64,000 bases of DNA from Apostichopus japonicus (Eukaryota > Echinodermata > Holothuroidea > Aspidochirotida > Stichopodidae): the NCBI RefSeq assembly GCF_037975245.1, contig NC_092568.1, positions 36,423,001 through 36,487,000 of the forward strand. The letters run 5' to 3'. Shown here one piece after another: positions 24,128-34,200 of the stretch (position 1 is the stretch's first letter; the number at the start of each line of letters is the position of its first letter). The notes beneath the pieces are model-generated. The model saw only the letters and a list, made by a program, of their open reading frames with translations. It had not been told where the DNA came from and ran no database searches. Position numbers and translations under genes: made by a program.

Positions 24128-24133
24128 AATAAA
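24128..24133 (+). promoter_or_regulatory. Candidate polyadenylation signal, receptor-like gene
   Basis: First AATAAA after the stop on the + strand, giving a 3' UTR of about 2.5 kb. Alternatives at about 25412 and 26919 are equally canonical. Confidence 0.25.
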
Positions 24134-25911
24134 AAATACTCTGAAATCGGTTAAGTGAATGTTCATCGAAAATGATAAAAAAGTCTGGTGTTGTTAAAAT
24201 TTGCAGATGATTTCATAGTCAATGTTAGGATCTCAAAAAAACCATTGAAAAATTATTTTGCAGGATGCTTGGAGCTTAGGATGTAACTTACAGCCTGTTC
24301 TTGGCTTGTTCGAGAAAGAAAAATTAATCTTCCTAAAAAACAACAGGGTTTCGTTAATTCTCTTAATGCGAAGAAATATTTGTAATAATGCAGTTAATTG
24401 CAATTTTGCCTTCATTTTAAATTTTATTTTAAATTTTATATATAAGGAAAAAAATTCACTGGCTTGGATTTTTTTTTATCTCAGATTTGAAGTGAAAAGC
24501 ATCCTGGGTATAGGCAAATTCAGCTGGAATACACTTTCAATTGGTTTAACAACACTGGTATTGAAAGGAAAAAAACTTTCTGGAATTATTTAGTTTTGGG
24601 TATTATTTGTCTTCCAGGAAGATGTTTCTTATCCCAAAATTTCTTGCCATTGTCTTTTTCTTAAATTTTCTGAACTCTTGAATAAGGTTTTTCTAATTCT
24701 CAAGAAAAGTTGGAGTATATGCAACACACACGTACTGTGTGTATGTGTATGTGTGATTGTTCCATCTTCATAACATATGATAATTAAACAAACTGTTTGT
24801 TTTGTTTTGTATTAACAGCTGTATGGCTTGTCATATCTACAAGGTCTATTTTTTTTTCATTATTTCATTTTCTTTATAAATCAGGTGAATTATGAAATTT
24901 AAATTTTTTTTTTAAAAACAGTTCCTCTTATGCATTGTTGGCTTAAAGCTTTTAGGATACTTAATTGTGCTTTAGGCAGAAGTGCATGAAACTGGTTATT
25001 TTGATATCAACAAACTACCTAAAATTGCCTCATGTACCTCCTTTTAAGGACTTAAATCTTAAAGGATCTTAAAGGTCTGTTGTATAGACCCCAACTATAG
25101 CACGCTATCATGGAAAAGTTTCTTGAGATTAAGTAATCGACCTGTCTCGGTCGTAAACTGACCTCTTTTTACCAATTAGTCTGCAACGCCTGCCACATAT
25201 TTTTTCTTGTATGAGGGTCTTTGTGTGAACGCTGTATGATTAACTACACTGTACACATGAACATATTTCCACACAGTGTTTACACAATGAGCCTAATGGT
25301 GTTAAGAAGCTATGCAGGCTAATTGTAGAGCCTGTGGTCGATTTACGAACGTGGCAGGTCGATTACATAATCACAAAACATTCCTAGCAAAAGCGTGCTA
25401 TAATTGGAGCCAATAAAACAGATCTTTAAGAATTGTTTAAGCTTTTTCTTAATAAGCAGAACTTCATTAGAACTTTGATAGATAAGATAATAAAAGGCTT
25501 CAAATTCAATAACACTGCGTAATGAACTTTTGCAAGCTATTAGTTATCCTTAATAAATAATACTCACTGATGAAATAAATATCAATTTTTCATTATTGTT
25601 AAAAACAACCGTTTTAGAGGGTTTCCTTATTTCTCCATCAGGTGATGGTGAATATTGCAACCACTATAAACTAGTGGTCCCTTGATGGATGGTAAAAGTG
25701 GTTAATAGAATCAGGAGTGTTATGGAATGGTCATGGTTCCATTTGGGAGGGTGGTGGTGGGGGGGGGGTGGTGGGGGTGGGTGGGTGGGTGGAGAGTTGA
25801 ATGGTGGGAGGATCAAGGATGGGGAGATTGTTTCAACGTAGGCTTAACTTTTTGTGCCTTCTTCTTTTTGTATTATTTTGTGTATTTATAATATTATACA
25901 CTCTGTACACT

Positions 25912-26020
25912 ACAATACATTTCTATGTACAATAAGATTACATTATACAATAAGATTACGTATACGCTATCTAAGATTACATCATACAATAAGATTATGT
26001 ATGCAATATCTAATATGAAC
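25912..26020. repeat. Short tandem repeat, ACAATAAGATTAC units
   Basis: The unit acaataagattac recurs four times with spacers (attat, gtatacgctatct, atcat), giving a degenerate array of about 110 bases. Confidence 0.75.
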
Positions 26021-26059
26021 ATGTAACTTTACTGAGATGAAAATTACCAAAGATCAAAG

Positions 26060-26500
26060 TGCTTAAAAAATAACATATCAGGTACTACTATTAGGTACAC
26101 TTCATATCAGTATCGACTCTAATCGGGGAGAATTTTGTATCCCCATTCGGTACTCTAATTAATGTACTCACAATAGGCACACACAATAGGTACCAAGTGG
26201 TGTTTAATCAGCCAAAAAAAAAACATTGACTATCGCAATTTACAGTCTACGTTGGAAGGTTGAGCCTTAATTTTGTCACAAAAAACATCAGAAAATTATT
26301 TCAGGAGTGTAAACTTTATGCATTCATTGTGTAAACATTTATCCAAGTGCTTAAGAAAGAAAACATATCAGGTACTACTATTGCATACACTTAATATTGA
26401 TATCAATCCCTTATCCGGGAACGTTTTACTCAGATTTGATACTCTAGTTCATGTACTCACTTTAGTTACTCATAATTGGTACTAAGTAGTGTTAACCTAG
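26060..26500. repeat. Direct duplication of an approximately 145-bp block
   Basis: The block from gcttaaaaaataacatatc (26060) to aagtggtgttt (26206) recurs diverged at 26349-26495 (aacatatcaggtactacta is shared exactly). Copies are about 290 bases apart. They are intergenic and clearly older than the exon-edge duplications of the TTLL gene. Confidence 0.75.
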
Positions 26501-27279
26501 AGACAAATACATTCATTTTGTAACCTTTTTGATAAAGCTGCCATGTCATTAGCTTAGAAACAACAGTATCAAAAATAATCTATTGACACAAAGAGAAATA
26601 TCTGTTCTTAGGGAGTTAGACTAAATAACGAAGTTAGTTCTCGTGATGGTTGATAAATAATATAATCAGTTTATGTTAGGGTCTCATGGGTAACCCTACA
26701 GGAATTCAATCACAATATCAGAGATGGTTTTGTTCGGTCAGGGTGGATAAAATATTAAATTCATTCCTACATCTCATGTGAATGCTTTGTTTAAATTTAC
26801 AATATGGTATAGTGTTCTTTATTACATGTTCTTTGTTTATTTTTTACTTGGAAAGATTTTTATTTGGACATATGATATGTATGAAAAGTTTAAAAAAAAG
26901 AAAAGAAAAAAAAACTGAAATAAAGATGTCAAATTGATACTTTCTTGTCCCATGTTCTATTTTGAAGTAAGAAACAATTATTTGAAAACATTTTGTGACA
27001 CAAACTTTTTGTGTTTTTGTTTGTTATACCTGGACCTTGCTTTAAATTGCAGACACACCAAGGTCAAATAAAGACCATGACCTTGGAATAACAGAACTGG
27101 TTCTCAATAATTTTCCATGAGTAACAGAAATAGCATCGGTTGGAGTTCATGGGCCAGAGAGAGAAAATAAAAATCTAACGTTAAGGCTGGTAGGATGCTG
27201 AATGTTACGGGCATTCATACCAGATGAGTTCCAAGTTTTGTGGGTCGAAATTGCGAGTGTGACCGAAGTCTTTTTGGGG

Positions 27280-27376
27280 GCCGGATTTTACCTGCCGACC
27301 TCCTACTGAGAAGCTCTGATGTAGAGATTACCAGTTTCCACATGTTGACATCCGCTTCCCTGACCCTTGTGCCACC
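27280..27376 (-). repeat. tRNA-derived SINE-like head
   Basis: On the - strand, a box A-like TGGCACAAGGGTCAGGG is followed about 60 bases later by a box B-like AGGTAAAATCC, the spacing of a tRNA-derived Pol III promoter. The flanks are not tRNA-like beyond this and no body or tail is clear. Both boxes are degenerate, so confidence is moderate. Confidence 0.4.
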
Positions 27377-27910
27377 CCTCCCCTTCTCCAAGGGATATTT
27401 CATTAAGACCATTATTATTATTTTTTTGGGCATCAACCAGTTCATGTTCAATAACCATGTTCCAGTTCATGTTGTGTTACAGGAAATATATGTGAGGTTA
27501 CTAATCAGGCTCAAAGATACATCTATAAATCCAATAAACTGATTGAACTGCCGATGTTGTCAGCATTCTTACATTTTGTGAGAGACAATACTGAACAACT
27601 AATAATGCACTTATGCCATAACATTGGAACTATTTAAATCTGTGACAATCTTCTACAAGTTTATTGAACCTTCAAGTTAGAAACTTTCCCATCAATAACA
27701 TCCGCACTGAATAACTTCCTGTGTTAGTTTCAACCACATAACTAGTTATACCTGGATAGAGGACAAAACAAACAATACAAGGTAAACATAAAAAACAAAA
27801 GTGTGGTTTACAATGATCGGTGAAAGTTTATTCATATCTAAAACAAGTTTTGATAGGGTAGACCAAGCCGAAATATACACAAACGGTTATACATCCAACC
27901 TAATAAATGA

Positions 27911-27920
27911 TTTATTTATT
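27911..27920 (-). promoter_or_regulatory. Candidate polyadenylation signals, TTLL gene
   Basis: Two overlapping AATAAA hexamers on the - strand. Reading down from the TTLL stop at 31109 they are the first I see, which would give a 3' UTR of about 3.2 kb. Confidence 0.25.
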
Positions 27921-30900
27921 TTATAACAACGCAGGATATCACGCTGAGATCACTCGATTTTCCAACCTCTTTATTACCCCCCACCCCTACCCCACCCCCT
28001 ATCATTTCAAATACATTTCATACAATCGCATTAAAATGTCATTGACAGTGTGAAAGCTTAAAATTGGTTGGAACTATTTCATTTATGAAATATGGAACAA
28101 TAGAGAATAAAATTTACCAAATTGACACAGTAATATAGTATTGAGGGAACAAAACACAGAAAATTAAACTTTTCGTCCTGTCCCCCCCCCCCCCCCCTCA
28201 CTAACCTGTCCCACTCCTACCAGAGAAACTAAAGGATCAACGAAAAAAAAGCCATGTTAAGTTTCAAGATGGATTAACTTAACTCTTGAAATAACATTTT
28301 AACATTTGAGGAACCATGAATGAAACTGACATTTTCCTTGTCCAAATATGTGACTAATGAATTAAAAAGATTTTCAAAACCATGCACCAAGCGTCCAACA
28401 CTATTATAAAATAACATGGCAAGACAATATAATATAAATACTAATTGTGAGCTATGGACAATCGTATTTAATTCCACTAGGCCTATTTCAATTTTGTAGT
28501 ATTGTACTTTTAATACCCTCGACCACAATATATAGCACATAAATTTCCTTCTTAACATTTTCAAAGGACATAGTTTGGTAAGAAAAAAAGTTCTGTAAGT
28601 GCAATTAAATTTGCCTTAAAGTCTATAATAGCACAATCATATCTATAAATATTTCGTTAAGAAAACTATTTGGATCCACTACTGGCAACTTTCGGCTAGT
28701 TAAACTTCAAACCAAAAACATTTTACACTTCCCCCCCCCCCCCGCCTCCCCAAAGAAAAAGAATGATAATTAAATAAGAATAATTAATTTTGAATATTTA
28801 GAGGTAGGTATGATTTCTATCTTTTCCATTTATAGATTAAACATGACAAGAAACTACTTTCATCGTTTGCTTTAATTAATATCAATCTTTGTCGTCTATC
28901 ATCTGTGAGTTTTTGACGATCTTTAGAAAATGTACATAACGGAGTCGTGAAAACAGCAGTGCATGGTATCATAGGAAAAACTACACAAGGTACAAAGCTA
29001 AGTGCATACAACAGATATTTAAAACTGTATGGAAAAATTCAGTGATGAAAACATCTACGAACGAAGATACCTAAGAAAAGTTGCATTGAGTGTAAACGTA
29101 ATATCAAGCAGAAAATTGAAAAATTACGTCAAAGTAACGAAGAAATATATAAAAATGTATATCGCAAAAGTTGCAAGAGTTAAAAACAATGGCTAAGACA
29201 AATGATGAGTCATCAATCATGGCACTCCTTTGGATAAGAAAACAGATTTGAATCGATACGAAATGGACGATTCATTTTCTTCAACCAAATGAACAGTAAC
29301 TATCAAAAAAATGTCTGATTAAATTTAACTACAAATTCCTTATATTATATTCATTATCATCTTCAGACATACACTGTAACAGAAATAACACACACACAAC
29401 AACTGAACAAGATGGAGGACATGAGCATTGCGCCCTCTAATTTACATATTTTTTTTTACGATTTTTAGGTTTTGGTTTTGTGGTGATGAGCAGTTTGGTA
29501 AACATTTTTTCTGGTTTTTGCTCTATAATTTAACTTCAGCACATTTATGGCTAAACAGGTAATAATGGCACTGAAAGCCAGATGAAGTTTGACTTTACAG
29601 AGCAAAATATTTTAACATTTTGATGGGTTACTTCCACTAGAAAATTTGATCATTTGAGTTTTAAAAAAAGTTGTGCCTTATAGTACAAATAACAAATTTG
29701 GTTATTAAATAGATGAACATAATCAATATTCTAAAACAATAAATATATATTACAATAAATTTCAATGCTTGTGTCAACAATGTTATTTCACACTTATCCA
29801 CTTGGTGTGAACCCCCCCACCCCCCCCCCCCCCCAAAGACAGCAACGCTAAGTTTCTTACAATTATGCAAAATAAATATCTTGTGATGGACACAAAAATC
29901 CTCAAATGGCAAGAGTCAGATTGGAAACATGCTTTCCAGGTCAAAAATGTCAAATTTAAATGACAACAACTATTTCAAACTCATCTTGAGCTTGATTTAG
30001 CTTTACTGCTTACTTAACAATCCAATTTTCCAAACATTTTCAAATTTTCAAAAACTTTCAAAATTTTGGGGGTTCAATAGTGTCTAGAATTGAGTGTTGC
30101 AAAACAAGTTCAAGTTTACCCTAATTAATCTTACTTATTGGTTTTATGTTAAAAACTTTGAAAGTTTATCGGTGTCCACTTTATCCAACTATAAACCAAA
30201 ACAAATTCTGCACCATTGGTCATGTTTTCATGGAATAAACGATAAAAAGTGAATATTGCAAAAATTCATATATCAATACTTTTGCTGATAACTGAAACTA
30301 TTCGCCCTTGTGAAAAGAATGCCCCTAAATTAGGATTACAATGAGACCAAGTACCATTACTACTACAAGAAGAAGGAAAATCCGCTGTTAGTGCAAAGTT
30401 TAGAAACAGTCAAAGATAGTAAAATGGACAAGAAAGAGATAAAAAAAACACCACTGAAGAACTTACACTGACCAAACCAAGGCAACTGGGTATTTAATGC
30501 ATGCAGAGAGCAAAATTCTGCACGACGATAATTATTGCATACAGAGAATGATGTTTGGTCGTCTGTGTTTAAAGGTTTGCAAGAGGATCACGATGAGCCT
30601 TCTAAGACATTCTAAAATGTTATTGTACCTGACGTAACGTCTGTGTTTTTTTCTTTTTTCAACACTTCACTCAAACCAGAAATTCCACTTGAAGAAGCAG
30701 TACTCAAAAGAAAGAAACATTTTTCATTTGAAATGACGAAAAATTAGATAAATACATAAAACTATATTAAAGCTATTCTCGTTGTCTACTTTAAAAATGG
30801 ATGTCGCAGACCCACGTACAATACGGAGCTAACAATTACTAACCATTAATACCTGGTGGTGTTTTCTACATTCTTCAAGGTGATCTAAGTAGTACTGTGG

Positions 30901-30960
30901 ATTTCACCAGATTATACCTTCCATTCCCCCCCCGCATCCCCCTCCCCCTCCTCCCCCTCC

Positions 30961-31182
30961 CATGGTCGTTGGTCTCTCACTGACACCACGATGCATTGGC
31001 CAAACACTTGGCTCTAAACCACGCCCTCATCAGACCATCATTTCCCCTCCCTCCCCCTCCCCCTCACCCCCTCCCCTCCCCCTCCCACATCCCATAGTTG
31101 CTGGTCTCTCACTGACACCACGATGCATCGGCCAGGCACTTGGCTCTAAACCACGCCCTCATTAGACCATCATTTCTTCCCA
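30961..31182. repeat. 132-bp tandem duplication of the TTLL terminal exon end
   Basis: The segment 31093-31182 (end of the terminal TTLL exon, its stop codon and adjacent sequence) is repeated at 30961-31050 with few changes, separated by C-rich spacer. Read on the - strand the second copy still encodes NDGLMRAWFRAKCLANASWC and one more residue, then TGA. Both copies sit among CCCCTCC tracts. Confidence 0.9.
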
Positions 31183-31228
31183 GACTTGAATCATCATCAT
31201 TGTTAAAAGTCCTTGCCTCTTCCTGAGT
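31109..31228 (-). CDS. ttll-15: TTLL exon 12 (terminal, inferred)
   Basis: Acceptor ttctcacag lies just above 31228; phase 0; 39 codons then TGA at 31111-31109. It begins TQEEARTFNNDDDSS. The junction RVYPEPM|TQEEA is in frame. Its last part lies in the 132-bp tandem duplication. The alternative is that exon 11 is terminal, reading PEPMVRC then stop. Confidence 0.6.
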   Translation of the reverse strand, partial: TQEEARTFNNDDDSSLGRNDGLMRAWFRAKCLADASWCQ

Positions 31229-34200
31229 CTGTGAGAATAAAAGTTAATAGGAAAGGAAAAGAGGTCTTTTAATACTTTTCCACACAATCTGCAACAAAAA
31301 CACCTTAAATATAAATCAGTTTGTGCTGACTCTTCTTTGAGTCAAGTTGAGTGGCTTCATTATCAGATGTGAAATATGTTAGATTCCTCATCAAGAATTT
31401 GTTCCAATCTTCAGGATTTTACACTTTATTACTTTCAGGTTAACAATCGGACAGATACATCTCCAATTTCATCATTTAATTTGTCTCACCAGTATCTTTT
31501 TTCTTAAATAAAAGAATTAAATATTTGTAAGATACCGTACCACTGGTCCAAGATGGAACCATCTACAATTCTTTCCATTTCTAGTATATGAGCAGAGACG
31601 TCAAATTTGAAAAATACTTTTTCCATACACAAGAGGCCAAGAAAATTAGTATTTCCTACACAAAATCAGTACTTTTAACATGTAATAACTTTACTAGAAG
31701 AAATACAGCTTTATATGACATGTTTTCACTCAACCCTTAATGATCAGTTGCAACAGCTTTACCTAAATTTTGGTATTTAGTATATTTAATCCTAGAAATC
31801 TTTGTAACACAAACATTTGGATATTTTACTTCCACTAAGGGAGATCTGACAGTAATAATACACCAATGTAAATTAGTCATAATTTATGATTTTTGGTTAC
31901 TTATTCTTACATTCAGTGTATTGTTATGTGGAAGTAGGAGTTGCATGTCTGAAGATATAAGAAGCCAGGATACTACTAAAGATGCTTCATTGTCTCAGAC
32001 AGGCATTGTTTCGAAAAATTGCAGGTGCGCACAAAATCCAGACTAAATAAATCTGAAAATTCAGACTGGTTACAGCCAATCCTCAAGTGACAGTATTTCT
32101 CAAGAGAACCGTTTTGTACACAGTGTAATATGTCGAACAATGTCATCATGCATGATAAAGCCCAATGAGTGACGCATCTTGTGGACTGGGGAAACCCAAT
32201 GGTTAGAGTTAACCCCTAGGATTGATCCTAACCTTAACCCGAGAAATACTGCATCACATGTAGTATCATGCAATACATTGCTTCTTGAGGCAATGCAACT
32301 TGCCATATTATAACTTGTCTTGAGAGATGAACAAAAATTGAGGTCTTGGGCTGGTTAGCATGTCTATGAATATTCATGAGAGATCTAGCATCTTACCATT
32401 GGTTCAGGGTACACCCTCCTAGTACTCCTCCTATTGTGATGCTCCAGGAAAGCCTCTTTCAACATGTACTTCTCTTCTTCAGTCATACACTTCAAACAGA
32501 GTTTACACTTCTGAGTACAAAACAGAATCAAAATAAAACAAAACTGATAGCAAAGTGCTTATCCATTAAAGAGCCTGTGTAAGAGAATGGGTACAAGTAA
32601 GTGGGCCAGACGTTTCGATCCTAGCAGGATCTTCATCAGAGGCTACTTGTCGTTCAGCCTCTGAAGCAGATCCTGCTTGGATCAAAATGTCATGCCCACT
32701 TACCTTTACACATACAAAACAGAATGAGAAACATTATCATTTATGTTAGAATAACTCTAAGCATAAATTCTAAATGTCTATAACATATAACCATTCCCTT
32801 TAGACAAACACTAGTTATCCTTTAGAAAATGTCATAACATTTATTACAAATAATCTACTAAAAATCAATATGGAGTAACATAAAGGAGGGTGGAAAAAAA
32901 AACCAGAAGCCAGTTGCCATACAATATGGTCAAAATTCAAAATAACTGACTATTGTAGACCAAGTAAGTTAAATCTGTCCAAGAATTAAGTGAAATCAGA
33001 GGTTTTCAGCTCTTATTAGTAGTATTCCCTTGGTGGCATCAACCATGTCATTCACTGGTAAGGATTTTATAGTATAGAATTTTAATCACATTTTTTTTCA
33101 ATGTGTAAAAGTAAGTTGGCCTGACGTTTCGATCCTAGCAGGATCTTCTTCAGAGGCTAAATGACAAGTTACAGTAACAGAGGGGACAAAAACACGCACA
33201 GAATACAGACAGGTTAATGAGCACGGTGAACACAATGAGATGGATGAAAGGGGATTATAAGTAGAAAGCAACAGGAGAAGAGGAGAGGAAGGAGATAAAC
33301 TGTGGAGGGACAAAGAGAGGATTAAAGGCACAGGGTGAGGAATAAACTGGAGAGGGACAAAGGGAGGGACAAGAGGGACCTTCCAAGAGATGAGCGAACA
33401 GCACTCTCCTCACTGATGTCTCGCAGTGACATTATCATCAAGCCAGCCGACAAAGGTTCTGCAGTTGTCATCCAGGATCGACAGGATTACATCAAGGAAG
33501 CCATGCGTCATCTCTCCAACAGTGATATTTACACTCTTCTTGATTCTGATCCCACAGATATTTTCTCCCAGCAGATAAAACAGACCATCACTGATATGTA
33601 CCAGCGGAACCAGATCTCTAAGAAGGCTGTTTCTTTCCTTTCTCCCACAGACTGTAAGGCAGCCAGGTTTTATCTCCTGCCCAAAATTCACAAGCCTGGT
33701 AACCCTGGTAGGCCTATCATCTCGGGCAATGGGTCCCCCACCGAGAAGATATCCTTGTTTGTGGACCACTTCATCAAACCTCTTGTTCCTCAGATTAATT
33801 CTTATATCCATGACACTCCAGATTTCCTCAGGAAACTTGAAGATATCAAAAACCAAATCCCCAGTACAGCCATCATCGGTACTTTCGACGTCACTTCTCT
33901 GTACACTAACATCCCTCATGCTGAAGGTATCGCAGCCACGTGTGCAGCCCTGTCTAAGAAGGTCCACCCTTGTCCACCCATCTCTGACATCAAAGCTCTC
34001 ATGCAACAGGTTCTCACCAAAAACAACTTCACGTTCATGGACAAGCATTACCTTCAAAGACACGGGACAGCCATGGGAACCAGGATGGCTCCTTCCTATG
34101 CATGCCTGTTTATGTCTAGCCTTGAAGAACGCATGCTCAGTACGGCTCCCTGTCGTCCCCTTATCTGGTGGCGCTACATCGATGACATCTTCTTCATTTG

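Larger units (their letters stand above)
21652..24150 (+). other. Probable 3' UTR of the receptor-like gene
   Basis: Downstream of the stop the first canonical AATAAA I find on this strand is at 24128-24133; later ones are at about 25412 and 26919. Near the start (21841-21960) lie three variants of a GCTGTCACGCTGTTG unit. The true poly(A) site cannot be fixed without transcripts. Confidence 0.4.
24151..31108. other. Convergent intergenic / 3' UTR region
   Basis: No coding exon is supported between the two genes. It is AT-rich, with long poly(C) runs (about 28182, 28732, 29814, 30926), a G-rich tract at 25745-25795, a duplicated block at 26060-26500 and a SINE-like head at 27280-27376. Part is likely the long 3' UTR of the - strand TTLL gene, whose first poly(A) signal on that strand is at about 27911-27920. 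Confidence 0.5.
32516..32725 (-). mobile_element. 184-bp non-autonomous PLE derivative with 13-bp TSD
   Basis: TACAAAACAGAAT occurs at 32516-32528 and 32713-32725 and flanks a 184-bp insertion (32529-32712). Read on the - strand it has the end structure of the full-length PLE nearby: an inverted hammerhead-like motif, an 11-base spacer, a forward hammerhead-like motif with the CTGATGA core, then the same tail (acaggctct...ggataagca) as at 35650-35672. Everything between the two ends, including the ORF, is missing. It sits five bases from the acceptor of TTLL exon 11. Confidence 0.88.
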
